A stretch of DNA of 64,000 nucleotides. Source: Parasulfuritortus sp049322515. GTDB taxonomy: Bacteria > Pseudomonadota > Gammaproteobacteria > Burkholderiales > Thiobacillaceae. The translations under genes and the position numbers were made by a program. Below the pieces are notes generated by a model. That model worked only from the letters and a program-made list of their open reading frames with translations. It had not been told where the DNA came from and ran no database searches. The stretch covers positions 1 through 64,000 of the forward strand of contig JBMOQW010000016.1 of the NCBI GenBank assembly GCA_049322515.1. The letters run 5' to 3'. Shown one piece after another: positions 46,101 to 55,219 of the stretch (positions are counted from its first letter, which is position 1; every line of letters starts with the position of its first letter).

Positions 46101-46599
46101 GATCTTCATGGACCTCGCCATGCCCGGCATGGACGGCTGGGAGACGATCCGGCGGCTGCGCGAAGGCGGCCTGACCGAGGCCGAGATCGCCGTCATCTCC
46201 GCCAACGCGTTCGAGCGGGGCGGCGATAACGCGGTCGGCATCGGTGCCGACGACTTCATCACCAAGCCGGTGCGGGTCGATGAACTGCTCGACTGGATCG
46301 GCCGCCGGCTCGGCCTGGAATGGGTGAGCGCCGAGGCCGAACCGGTGCCGCCTGTGCCGCCGGCCGATCCGGTCCGCCTGCACTATCCCCCGGCCGAGGC
46401 ACTCGACGCGCTCGATGAACAGATCGAGCTCGGCTACCTGCGCGGCATCCAGAAGCAGCTCGACGCCATCGCGGCGCTCGATTCGCGCCATGCCGAATTC
46501 GTCCAGGTCATGGGCCGGCTCGCCACGCAGTTCCAGTTCGACGCCATGCGGGAAATCCTGCGTGACGGGTGGGATCGATCCGCCGGGGCCCGGGAATGA
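43186..46599 (+). CDS. NCS1 permease-Cys cluster-histidine kinase-receiver fusion
   Basis: A 1137-residue sensor. Residues about 15-490 form a cytosine/purine/allantoin-type (NCS1) permease domain of about 12 helices, including FGYLGSTLTSLIYASFTFIF in parts and QMGEQADYLRFMPE. Residues 502-539 hold eight cysteines (502, 505, 517, 525, 528, 529, 535, 539), resembling a zinc site. Two more helices lie near 570-590 and 613-633. The kinase has phospho-accepting His689 (ISHELRTPLNSLLG) and NILGNAVKFTP, and a C-terminal receiver ends the protein. It sits next to a LuxR-type regulator and near urtA-E, so urea or a related nitrogen compound is a likely signal. Confidence 0.9.
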   Translation: MSLPSPQSAHDAPQRVVQVRRDYNAWVANETLEDYALRFTPRTWRKWSEGRVANTAFGAAAFLVLEAVGATLLVNHGFINAFFAILATGLIIFLAGLPISVYAARYGLDMDLLTRGAGFGYLGSTLTSLIYASFTFIFFALEAAIMAYALELAFDIPPAWGYLICALVVIPLVTHGVTTISRLQAITQPVWLVMLVLPFIFLLTEEPDAFTGIVGYAGHGSAGFDIALFGAAMAVGLALITQMGEQADYLRFMPEYSPGNRRRWWTGVLVGGPGWVLPGVVKMLAGALLAWLAISHAVPVERAVDPNQMYLVAWEYVFPHAGWAVAATALFVVISQLKINVTNAYAGSLAWSNFFARLTHSHPGRVVWMVFNTLIALMLMELDLFQALGRVLGLYSNVAVAWMMAVVADLVINKPLGLSPPGIEFRRAYLYDINPVGVGAMGIASGLAIAAYLGMLGDRMQPFATFIALGVPLITAPLLAWATRGRYYLARPAEPGHDDPVCRVCGNAYEAEDLATCPAYQGPICSLCCSLDARCDDLCKPHARLGEQWGAVLARLLPAGMRPYLEAGLGQYLLLMAGVVPFLALLIGLLYDQEALALAERAPLLLPALRDSYLRAFAVLLLVSAVVAWWLVLTHKSRQVAQEESNRQTELLMREIASHRRTDALLQQAKQSADQANQAKSRYITAISHELRTPLNSLLGYAQILEGDAAIPDNRRQAVAVIRKSGEHLLSLIEGTLDIARIESGKLSLDAKPLALPEFLAEIVGMMEFQARAKGLAFHYVPHGELPGVVRADARRLRQILINILGNAVKFTPSGAVTLRVRHQSEMAHFEIEDSGPGISAEDQARIFEPFARGSAAAVGATGGTGLGLTIARMLTDLMGGELTVDSAPGRGSRFRVRLFLPQLHGAQIEALRPRMKRIGYVGVRRRILIVDNEAADRELLVQILAPLGFQVSQAASGAECLARVGELRPHLIFMDLAMPGMDGWETIRRLREGGLTEAEIAVISANAFERGGDNAVGIGADDFITKPVRVDELLDWIGRRLGLEWVSAEAEPVPPVPPADPVRLHYPPAEALDALDEQIELGYLRGIQKQLDAIAALDSRHAEFVQVMGRLATQFQFDAMREILRDGWDRSAGARE

Positions 46600-46690
46600 C
46601 TGCCGGATTCCCGCTGCCCCGGCCCCTCGCCCCGGCGGCGAGGGGCGCGCGGCCGCGCGCGAGCGGGTCGTCATACAATCGCGCTCTGCC

Positions 46691-47632
46691 ATGACCCCCC
46701 TCGACCGCCTCGCCCAGGATATCGTCCTCATCGTCGACGACGTGCCGGAAAACCTCAGCCTGCTGCACGACGCCCTCGATGAAGCCGGCTATGCCGTGCT
46801 GGTCGCCACCCATGGCGAGGCCGCCTTGCAGCGTGCCCGCCAGGCTCGCCCCGACGTCATCCTGCTCGATGCCGTGATGCCCGGCATGGACGGCTTCGAG
46901 GTCGCCCGCCGGCTCAAGGCCGATCCGCTCACCCAGCCGATCCCCATCGTCTTCATGACCGGGCTGACCGAGACCGAACACGTGGTGGCCGCCTTCGCCG
47001 CGGGCGGCGCCGACTACGTCACCAAGCCGATCCGTCCGCCCGAGGTGCTGGCCCGCATCGCCGCCCACATGGCCAACGCGCGCCAGATGAAACAGGCCCG
47101 CACCGCCCTCGACGCCTTTGGCCAGGCCACCGTGGTGGTCCGTCGCGCCGACGGCCGGCTGCTCTGGCAGACACCGCTGGCGCGCAAATTCCTGCGCGAC
47201 TATTTCCAGCTCGAAGACGACCGCGCCCCCGACCGGCTGGCCGCCTGGATCGCCGAAGCCGAGCACGCCGCGGCTGAAGGGCGCGAGCCGCCCGTCCTCG
47301 CCGCCATCGAATCCCGCCGCCTGCTCGCCGGCCTGCACGACCCCGCCCGACTGGGCCACGAAGGCGAATGGCTGCTGGTCTTGCGCGAAGAAGACCACGC
47401 CGCCCGCATGAACGCCCTGGTCGCCGCTTTTCGCCTCACCGGCCGCGAAGCCGAAGTGCTCTACTGGGTCAGCAAAGGCAAGACCAACAAGGACATCGGC
47501 GACATCCTGGGCACCAGCCCGCGCACGGTGAACAAGCACCTGGAGCACGTGTTCGAAAAGCTGGGGGTGGAGACACGCACGGCGGCCGCCAATCTGGCCC
47601 TGGCCAAGATGGGCATGGGGCGTGGGGAGTGA
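46691..47632 (+). CDS. Response regulator with LuxR-type DNA-binding domain
   Basis: A 313-residue regulator. The receiver domain has phospho-accepting Asp60 (VILLDAVMPGMDGFE) and YVTKPI. A middle PAS-like segment (about 135-240) follows, then a LuxR/FixJ helix-turn-helix: LTGREAEVLYWVSKGKTNKD, then GTSPRTVNKHLEHVFEKLGV in parts. It is the probable target of the permease-kinase encoded 91 bases upstream, and candidate controller of the urt operon. Start at the ATG 46691. Confidence 0.88.
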   Translation: MTPLDRLAQDIVLIVDDVPENLSLLHDALDEAGYAVLVATHGEAALQRARQARPDVILLDAVMPGMDGFEVARRLKADPLTQPIPIVFMTGLTETEHVVAAFAAGGADYVTKPIRPPEVLARIAAHMANARQMKQARTALDAFGQATVVVRRADGRLLWQTPLARKFLRDYFQLEDDRAPDRLAAWIAEAEHAAAEGREPPVLAAIESRRLLAGLHDPARLGHEGEWLLVLREEDHAARMNALVAAFRLTGREAEVLYWVSKGKTNKDIGDILGTSPRTVNKHLEHVFEKLGVETRTAAANLALAKMGMGRGE

Positions 47633-47779
47633 GGCGAGGGCGGACACTGCGGAGGAGGGCCATTGCAGCCTACGCCTGCCCCTTTGGATAGGGTGTGCAT
47701 TGGGCAAGCCGCCGTGCCTCTGCCATCTGCACACCGACCGCTACGGCTACCGGAGCAGGCCCATAAATAAGGATGCACA

Positions 47780-47799
47780 TATCGCAATGAATTGCGATA
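47780..47799. promoter_or_regulatory. HipB-type operator 1
   Basis: TATCGCAATGAATTGCGATA is a 20-base palindrome with 9-bp perfect arms, 118 bases upstream of the hipB start. The outer TATCG/CGATA arms resemble the known TATCC-N8-GGATA HipB operator, so it is a likely autoregulatory site. Confidence 0.6.
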
Positions 47800-47865
47800 A
47801 ATATAGGTAAAGCCAAATAACTCGCTACACGTTGCGACTTGACTAAATATGATTATTGGCCTAAA

Positions 47866-47885
47866 TATCGCAATACATGACGATA
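47866..47885. promoter_or_regulatory. HipB-type operator 2
   Basis: TATCGCAATACATGACGATA repeats the layout of the first site: outer TATCG/CGATA with the same 10-base spacing and inner AT pairs. The pair spans the AT-rich promoter region of hipBA, the only markedly AT-rich stretch in this part of the window. Confidence 0.55.
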
Positions 47886-47916
47886 TATCGCCGTTTAGCA
47901 TACTTACTCGCAATCA

Positions 47917-48276
47917 ATGACGACGATGAAAATCACCGACCTGCTCACCGATGATGCCGTGCTCGCCGAACTGGGCGCGCGGATTGCCGGGCGTCGGGTG
48001 GCGTTGCAGCTCACCCAGGCGGCGGTGGCCGAACAGGCGGGGATCGCCAAGCGCACCCTGGAGCGCATGGAAGCCGGTCAGACGTCGCAGTTGTCCACCC
48101 TGGTTCGGGTGCTGCGGGTGCTGGGCGCCGCCTCCGGGCTGGATGGCCTGATCCCGGAGTCCGGGCCCAGCCCCATGGATTTGTTGAAGCACAAGGGCAA
48201 GGTCCGGCAACGGGCTTCGGGTAAACGTGCCGCACAGGCCACCGGCAAACCCTGGCAGTGGGATGAGAAGCCATGA
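47917..48276 (+). CDS. hipB: HipB-like antitoxin (XRE family)
   Basis: A 119-residue helix-turn-helix regulator: IAGRRVALQLTQAAVAEQAGIAKRTLERMEAGQ contains the DNA-binding helices (key part QAAVAEQAGIAKRTLERME). It is the antitoxin and autorepressor of the downstream kinase toxin. The stop overlaps the hipA start by ATGA. The C-terminal tail ends in GKPWQWDEKP with a tryptophan pair, as in other HipB proteins. Confidence 0.9.
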   Translation: MTTMKITDLLTDDAVLAELGARIAGRRVALQLTQAAVAEQAGIAKRTLERMEAGQTSQLSTLVRVLRVLGAASGLDGLIPESGPSPMDLLKHKGKVRQRASGKRAAQATGKPWQWDEKP

Positions 48277-49580
48277 GCACGCTGGCCGAAGTCAGGCTTT
48301 GGGGTAAGACCATCGGCGCGGTCTCGCTGCTGGATGGGGAGGAGGTCGCCAGCTTCGAATACGATGCGGCCTTCGCGCAGAGCGGCATTCAGGTCGCGCC
48401 GCTGGTGATGCCGCTTGCCCGGCGCGTGTACCGCTTCCCCGAGCTTGCCCGCCCGACTTTTCACGGCCTGCCCGGCCTGCTGGCCGACGCGTTGCCGGAC
48501 AAGTTCGGCAATGCGCTGATCGATGCCTGGCTGGCTTCGCAGGGGCGGCAACCGGGTTCCTTCAACGCGGTCGAGCGGCTTTGCTATACCGGCGAACGCG
48601 GCATGGGGGCGCTGGAATTTGCCCCGGCCATCGGCCCGAAGGCAAAGCAGAGCAGGCACATCGAAGTGAGCACGCTGGTGGCGCTGGCCTCGGAGGTGCT
48701 GACCCACCGGAACGATCTGCAGGCGTCATTCGCGGCGGAAGGCCGGGAAGAGGCGCTGAGGGACATTCTGCGGGTGGGCACCTCCGCCGGCGGTGCGCGG
48801 GCGAAGGCGGTGATCGCCTGGAACCCGGAGACCAATGAAGTGCGCTCGGGCCAGGTCCAGGCCGGCCAGGGGTTTGAAGACTGGTTGTTGAAATTCGATG
48901 GCGTCAGCGGCAACAAGGACAAGGAACTGGATGACCCGAAGGGCTACGGGTTGATCGAGTATGCGTATTACCTGATGGCGCGCGACTGCGGCATCGAGAT
49001 GAGTGAATGCCGGCTGTTCCAGGAGAACGGTCGCTCGCATTTCATGACACGCCGCTTCGATCGGCTGGCGAGCGGCGAAAAACTTCATATGCAGTCGCTG
49101 TGCGCCCTGGCGCACTACGATTTCAACATGGCGGGCGCGTACAGCTACGAGCAGGCCTTGCTGGCGATGCGGCAATTGCAGTTGCCCATGCAGGCCATCG
49201 AGCAACTGTTCCGGCGCATGGCGTTCAACATCGTGGCCCGCAATCAGGATGACCACGTGAAGAACATCGCTTTCCTGATGAACAAAGCCGGGGAGTGGTC
49301 GCTGTCGCCGGCCTTTGATATGACCTACAGCTTCAATCCTTCGGGGGCGTGGACGGCGAGCCATCAGATGACGATGAATGGCAAACGCGACCATTTCACG
49401 CTGGAGGATTTCAACGCCTGCGCCAGGACGGCGTCGATGAAACGGGGGCGGGCCGCGAAAATCGTGGCCGAGGTGCAGGCGACGGTCGCGCAATGGCCCT
49501 CGTTTGCAGAGAAGGCCGGCGTGCCCGATGGCGTGCGCGAAAAAATCCAGCGCACGCTGAATCTGAAACCCTATTCATGA
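48273..49580 (+). CDS. hipA: HipA-like serine/threonine kinase toxin
   Basis: A 435-residue HipA-family protein kinase. The Gly-rich loop GTSAGGARAK is at residues 169-178, with Ser171 in the position of the HipA autophosphorylation site. The catalytic loop NQDDHVKN is at 324-331 and the metal-binding Asp349 in SPAFDMTYS. The N-terminal lobe has LPGLLADALPDKFGN, the typical HipA-N segment. In Escherichia coli HipA phosphorylates GltX and causes persistence; the target here is not known. All catalytic residues look intact. Confidence 0.92.
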   Translation: MSTLAEVRLWGKTIGAVSLLDGEEVASFEYDAAFAQSGIQVAPLVMPLARRVYRFPELARPTFHGLPGLLADALPDKFGNALIDAWLASQGRQPGSFNAVERLCYTGERGMGALEFAPAIGPKAKQSRHIEVSTLVALASEVLTHRNDLQASFAAEGREEALRDILRVGTSAGGARAKAVIAWNPETNEVRSGQVQAGQGFEDWLLKFDGVSGNKDKELDDPKGYGLIEYAYYLMARDCGIEMSECRLFQENGRSHFMTRRFDRLASGEKLHMQSLCALAHYDFNMAGAYSYEQALLAMRQLQLPMQAIEQLFRRMAFNIVARNQDDHVKNIAFLMNKAGEWSLSPAFDMTYSFNPSGAWTASHQMTMNGKRDHFTLEDFNACARTASMKRGRAAKIVAEVQATVAQWPSFAEKAGVPDGVREKIQRTLNLKPYS

Positions 49581-49789
49581 CGCTCGACGCGCTGACCCAC
49601 GCAGCAGAATGAACCGGTTCGACACCCTGACGTCCTTCAGGACGTCTGGATGAGCCGGTTGCGACAGCCCAGTTGAACCGCGTCGTGCGCCACCTACGCA
49701 ATCTGACGTATTCCGCCCCGCCGGGCGGCTCCGTACTCTGGCCCCACGCTGAATTCGATCAGCTTCCGCCACCTACCAAGGAGTCGCTC
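49581..49789. other. hipA-urtA intergenic region
   Basis: A 209-base gap. It holds a short hairpin GACGTCC-ttca-GGACGTC near 49629-49646, with no T-run, and the presumed urtA promoter. AAGGAG lies at 49778-49783 before the urtA start. I see no small gene here. Confidence 0.5.
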
Positions 49790-51052
49790 ATGCAACGTCG
49801 CACCTTCATCAAGGCCGCCACCCTGACCGTGGCCATGGCCGCCGCCGGGCTGACCAGCCTGTCCGCTTTCGCCGCCGATACCATCAAGGTCGGCATCCTG
49901 CATTCCCTGTCCGGCACCATGGCCATTTCCGAGACCGCGCTCAAGGAAACCGCGCTGATGACCATCGAGGAAATCAACAAGGCCGGCGGCGTGATGGGCA
50001 AGAAGCTGGAGCCGGTGGTGGTCGATCCGGCCTCGAACTGGCCGCTGTTCGCCGAGAAGGCGCGCCAGCTGTTGTCCAAGGACAAGGTCGACGTAGTGTT
50101 CGGCTGCTGGACCTCGGTGTCGCGCAAATCCGTGCTGCCGGTGTTCAAGGAACTGAACGGCCTGCTCTTCTACCCGGTGCAGTACGAGGGCGAAGAGCTG
50201 GAGAAGAACGTGTTCTACACCGGCGCCGCGCCGAACCAGCAGGCCATTCCTGCTGTCGAGTACCTGATGAGCAAGGACGGCGGTTCCGCCAAGCGCTTCG
50301 TGCTGCTGGGCACCGACTACGTCTACCCGCGCACCACCAACAAGATCCTGCGCGCCTTCCTGAAGAGCAAGGGCGTGGCCGAGGCCGACATCATGGAGGA
50401 GTACACCCCGTTCGGTCATAGCGACTACCAGACCATCATCGCCAAGATCAAGAAATTCGCCAGCGAGGGCAAGAAGACCGCCGTGGTGTCGACCATCAAC
50501 GGCGACTCCAACGTGCCCTTCTACAAGGAACTCGGCAACGCCGGCCTGAAGGCCAGCGACGTGCCGGTGGTCGCCTTCTCGGTGGGCGAGGAAGAGCTGC
50601 GCGGCGTCGACACCAAGCCGCTGGTCGGCCACCTGGCGGCCTGGAACTACTTCCAGTCGATCAAGAATCCGGAGAACACCAAGTTCATCAAGATGTACAA
50701 GGACTGGGCCAAGAAGCGCGGCCTGCCCAAGGCCGATACCGTCGTCACCAACGACCCGATGGAGGCCACCTACATCGGTATCCACATGTGGAAGCAGGCG
50801 GTCGAGAAGGCCAAGTCCACCGAGGTCGACAAGGTGATCGCCGCCATGGCTGGGCAGACCTTCAAGGCGCCGTCCGGCTTCGTCGCCAAGATGGACGAGA
50901 AGAACCACCACCTGCACAAGCCGGTGTTCATCGGCGAAGTGAAGGCGGACGGCCAGTTCAACGTGGTCTGGAAGACCAAGGGTCCGGTGCGCGCCCAGCC
51001 CTGGAGCCCGTACATCCCCGGCAACGACAAGAAGAAGGACACGCCGCAGTAA
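49790..51052 (+). CDS. urtA: Urea ABC transporter substrate-binding protein
   Basis: A 420-residue periplasmic binding protein of the leucine/urea family. A twin-arginine-like signal (MQRRTFIKAATLTVAMAAAG) ends before ADTIKVG. The mature protein shows the UrtA hallmarks GILHSLSGTMAISE, GGVMGKKLEPVVVDPASNW in parts, VFGCWTSVSRKSVLPVFK and YPVQYEGEE. It binds urea for UrtBCDE. The ATG at 49790 has AAGGAG upstream. Confidence 0.97.
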   Translation: MQRRTFIKAATLTVAMAAAGLTSLSAFAADTIKVGILHSLSGTMAISETALKETALMTIEEINKAGGVMGKKLEPVVVDPASNWPLFAEKARQLLSKDKVDVVFGCWTSVSRKSVLPVFKELNGLLFYPVQYEGEELEKNVFYTGAAPNQQAIPAVEYLMSKDGGSAKRFVLLGTDYVYPRTTNKILRAFLKSKGVAEADIMEEYTPFGHSDYQTIIAKIKKFASEGKKTAVVSTINGDSNVPFYKELGNAGLKASDVPVVAFSVGEEELRGVDTKPLVGHLAAWNYFQSIKNPENTKFIKMYKDWAKKRGLPKADTVVTNDPMEATYIGIHMWKQAVEKAKSTEVDKVIAAMAGQTFKAPSGFVAKMDEKNHHLHKPVFIGEVKADGQFNVVWKTKGPVRAQPWSPYIPGNDKKKDTPQ

Positions 51053-51075
51053 TGCGCTCGACGCCCCGCGAGGGG

Positions 51076-51125
51076 CGTCATTCCGGCACCGGTGGTGTTC
51101 TCCCCCCGCCCGCGCCGGAATGACG
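51076..51125. repeat. Inverted repeat between urtA and urtB
   Basis: CGTCATTCCGGC and GCCGGAATGACG are perfect 12-base arms at 51076-51087 and 51114-51125, with a 26-base loop. It resembles the inverted repeat before cbbO. It may stabilise or attenuate the urt transcript. Confidence 0.75.
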
Positions 51126-51136
51126 GAAACCAACCC

Positions 51137-52714
51137 ATGAAACGACTCCTCCTGACCCTTCTCCTCTGTATCGCCGCCCTTCCGGCCCTGGCCGCGCTCG
51201 ATCCGGCGCTGGTCAAGCAACTGGCCGACGAGGACTCCGATGCCAAGATCGCCGCCATCGGCCAACTGGGGGCCAGCGCCGAAGCCGCCGCGGTGCTCCA
51301 GGCCATGGCCGACGATGGCCTCATGGTGGCCGGGGACACGGTGTTCGTGTTCGACGGCGACACGGCACGCGATGCGGCCACCGGCGCCGCACTGGCTCCG
51401 GTGCCGGAGATTTATGAATCGGTCACTGTGAACAACCGGGTCCGTGCGGTGCTGAGCAATGCGCTCGCCGCCCTGCAGCTGTCCGACCCGGACCGGGCCA
51501 CACGTCTGGCGGCCGCCCAGGAATTGCAGAGCCATGCCGGCGTCGAGCTGATCCCCGTGCTGGCGGCGGCCCTGGCCCAGGAAGCCGACGCCGAGATCAA
51601 GGCCCTGCTGGCCGTGGCCCATGCCCAGGCCAGCCTCGCCAGCCCGGAGGTTTCGGCGCGGCTGGCGGCGGTGCGTGCCCTGGCGGATTCGCCGAGTCCG
51701 GCCACGCGCAACGTGCTGTTGCCGCTGCTCGAGGCCGCCAACGAACCCGACGAACACGTGCGCAAGGCCGCCCAACAGTCGATCAAGGCGATCGAATCCA
51801 GTTTGGCCATGGGCGAATTCCTCGGCCAGGTGTTCTCCGGCCTGTCGCTCGGCAGCATCCTGCTCCTGGCCGCGCTGGGTCTGGCCATCACTTATGGCGT
51901 CATGGGCGTGATCAACATGGCGCACGGCGAGTTGCTGATGATCGGCGCCTACGCCACCTTCTTCGTGCAGACCCTGTTCCGCGCCTACCTGCCCGAGTAT
52001 CTCGACTGGTACGTGCTGGCCGCGATTCCCGCCGCCTTCGTCGCCGCCGCGCTGGTCGGCATGGCGCTGGAACGCACGGTGATCCGGCGCCTGTACGGCC
52101 GGCCGCTGGAAACCCTGCTGGCGACCTGGGGCCTCTCCCTGATCCTGATCCAGGCCGCGCGCGTGCTGTTCGGCGCACAGAACGTCGAAGTGGCCAACCC
52201 GGCCTGGATGTCCGGCGGCGTGGAAATCATGGCCGGCCTGACGCTGCCCTGGAACCGCATCGTCATCATCGGCTTCACCCTGTTCGTGCTAGGCCTGATG
52301 TGGGCGCTGATGCAGAAAACCCGGCTCGGCCTGTTCGTGCGCGCCGTCACCCAGAATCGCCCCATGGCCGGCTGCGTCGGCGTGCCCACCGGCCGGGTCG
52401 ACACGCTGGCCTTCGGCTTGGGCGCTGGCATCGCCGGCCTGGGCGGCGTCGCCCTGTCGCAGATCGCCAACGTCGGCCCCGACATGGGCCAGGGCTACAT
52501 CGTCGATTCCTTCTTGGTGGTGGTGCTGGGCGGGGTCGGGCAACTGGCCGGCGCGGTCTGGGCCGCGCTCGGTCTGGGCGTGGTGACCAAGTTCCTGGAA
52601 GGCTGGGCCGGCGCGGTGATCGCCAAGATCGTGGTCCTGCTGATCGTCATCGCCTTCATCCAGAAGCGTCCGCAGGGGCTGTTCGCCCTCAAGGGCCGGT
52701 TCGTGGAGAACTGA
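51137..52714 (+). CDS. urtB: Urea ABC transporter permease UrtB
   Basis: A 525-residue permease. A signal peptide ends LAALDP; a periplasmic helical-repeat-like domain (about residues 25-215) is an extension typical of UrtB. The membrane domain begins near 225 with GEFLGQVFSGLSLGSILLLAA, followed by the LIV-permease signature YGVMGVINMAHGELLMIGAY. It is the first of two channel subunits. The ATG at 51137 gives the signal peptide; an earlier in-frame start is rejected. Confidence 0.96.
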   Translation: MKRLLLTLLLCIAALPALAALDPALVKQLADEDSDAKIAAIGQLGASAEAAAVLQAMADDGLMVAGDTVFVFDGDTARDAATGAALAPVPEIYESVTVNNRVRAVLSNALAALQLSDPDRATRLAAAQELQSHAGVELIPVLAAALAQEADAEIKALLAVAHAQASLASPEVSARLAAVRALADSPSPATRNVLLPLLEAANEPDEHVRKAAQQSIKAIESSLAMGEFLGQVFSGLSLGSILLLAALGLAITYGVMGVINMAHGELLMIGAYATFFVQTLFRAYLPEYLDWYVLAAIPAAFVAAALVGMALERTVIRRLYGRPLETLLATWGLSLILIQAARVLFGAQNVEVANPAWMSGGVEIMAGLTLPWNRIVIIGFTLFVLGLMWALMQKTRLGLFVRAVTQNRPMAGCVGVPTGRVDTLAFGLGAGIAGLGGVALSQIANVGPDMGQGYIVDSFLVVVLGGVGQLAGAVWAALGLGVVTKFLEGWAGAVIAKIVVLLIVIAFIQKRPQGLFALKGRFVEN

Positions 52715-52715
52715 G

Positions 52716-53827
52716 ATGACGACCATGAGAACGCCCCTGTTCATCCGCTTCCTCTCCGCCATGCCGAGCGCCGGCTGGATCGCCCTGGGCCTGTTTGCCG
52801 CGCTCACCCTGGTGGTCATGCCGGCCCTGCACCTGTTTGTCCCGCCGGACAGCCCGTTCCACGTGTCCGGCTACGTCATCACCCTGGGCGGCAAGATCCT
52901 CTGCTACGCCATCGTCGCCGTGGCCATGGACCTGATCTGGGGCTATGCCGGCATCCTGTCGCTCGGACACGGTCTGTTCTTTGCCTTGGGCGGCTACGCT
53001 TTCGGCATGTACCTGATGCGTCAGATCGGCCGCGACGGCTCCTATCAATCCGACCTGCCCGACTTCATGGTTTTCCTGGACTGGAAGGAATTGCCCTGGT
53101 ACTGGGCCGGCTCCGATTCCTTCCTGTTCTCGCTGTTCCTGGTCCTGGCGCTGCCAGCGGCGGTGGCCTTCCTGTTCGGCTGGTTCGCCTTCCGCTCGCG
53201 CATCAAGGGCGTGTATTTCTCCATCATCACCCAGGCGCTCACCTTCGCCGCCATGCTGCTGTTCTTCCGCAACGAGACCGGCTTCGGCGGCAACAACGGC
53301 TTCACCGACTTCAAGCGCATCCTCGGCTACGACATCACCTCGCCGGAGATGCGCGCCACCCTGTTCGCGCTCTCGGCGCTGGCGTTGATGCTGACCCTGC
53401 TGGTCGGCCGCTACTTGACCACGTCGAAGTATGGCCGCGTGCTGGCGGCCATCCGCGACGCCGAGAGCCGGGTCATGTTCATCGGCTACAACCCGCCCCA
53501 CTACAAGCTGTTCGTCTGGGTGCTGTCGGCCGTGCTGTGCGGCATCGCCGGCGCGCTCTACGTGCCCCAGGTGGGCATCATCAACCCGGGCGAGATGTCG
53601 CCGGCCAACTCCATCGAGATCGCCATCTGGGTCGCGGTGGGCGGGCGCGGCACCCTGATCGGGCCGGCCATCGGCGCCGGTCTGGTCAACCTGTTCAAGA
53701 GCTATTTCACCGTCGCCTTCCCGGAATACTGGCTGTTCTTCCTGGGCGCGCTGTTCGTCGGCGTCACCCTGTGGCTGCCGGAAGGCGTGGTGGGATTGTG
53801 GAAACGCCTGAAGGCGCGGAGCGCGGC

Positions 53828-53831
<4 letters not shown>
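52716..53831 (+). CDS. urtC: Urea ABC transporter permease UrtC
   Basis: A 371-residue inner-membrane permease. It carries the LivM-type signature DLIWGYAGILSLGHGLFFALGGYAFG in parts, FYSIITQALTFA-like VYFSIITQALTFAAM, and NETGFGGNNGFTDF, characteristic of UrtC. It starts 1 base after the urtB stop (start 52716 or 52725). Its stop overlaps urtD. Confidence 0.96.
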
Positions 53832-54652
<821 letters not shown>

Positions 54653-54709
54653 TCCTCATGTCTGCATTTCAGACGGGGTGGTGAATCTGGCCGAGTTTTC
54701 CGCCTGGCA

Positions 54710-55167
54710 GGCGGGCATACTTTCTTTTGCTTCGCCAAAAGAAAGTAGCCAAAGAAAAGGCGAGCCCGATGGGGCGCCCGGCTACGCCGGGTGCTCTGCG
54801 CTGCTCGGTCGGGCCGGGGGGCTGCGCAACTCGGGCCTGCGGCCCTCAGACAGTGCTCGCCCTTTTTCCCGGCCCGCCCTGCGCTGCTCGACGCCCCAAA
54901 GGGCGGCAAGGCAAACCCTTTGTCCATCAACCGGATACGCCCGATTGACCACGGGTATTGCTTTTCCGCCCGTTGTGGAGCGCCGAGCAACGCAGAAGCG
55001 GGCGGAAAAAGGGCGAGCACTGTCTGAGTCCCGGCGTAGCCGGGGCGAGTTGCGCAGCCCCCGCCCGCTTCGAGTAGCGCAGGGGACCCCGCGTAGCGGG
55101 GCGCGAGACCGGGGTGGCCTTTTCTTTGGTTACTTTCTTTTGGCCACGCAAAAGAAAGTAACCCGCC
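54710..55167. repeat. 458-bp foldback element between urtD and urtE
   Basis: The outer arms (54710-54761 and 55117-55167) are near-identical inverted copies, and each itself contains a hairpin of ACTTTCTTTT and AAAAGAAAGT. Further in lie a 17-base perfect inverted pair (GGGGGCTGCGCAACTCG and its complement) and a 24-base perfect pair at 54846-54869 and 55004-55027, built on CAGTGCTCGCCCTTTTT. Both strands are open for about 195 codons, but the translations mirror the palindrome and resemble no protein. It looks like a non-autonomous dispersed repeat inserted into the urt operon. Confidence 0.88.
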
Positions 55168-55219
55168 CTCGGGCGGAACTCGACCTTTGCGATCCCGCAT
55201 ACGTTTGGCAAACCCCCAC

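Noticed and set aside
43036..46731. 1231-codon open frame antisense to the permease-kinase gene
   Set aside because: Low-complexity His/Gln/Gly-rich translation and no start signals; the sense protein has all kinase motifs.
47622..47810. 62-codon frame after the LuxR-type regulator
   Set aside because: Overlaps the regulator end and the hipBA operator; no ribosome-binding site or family.
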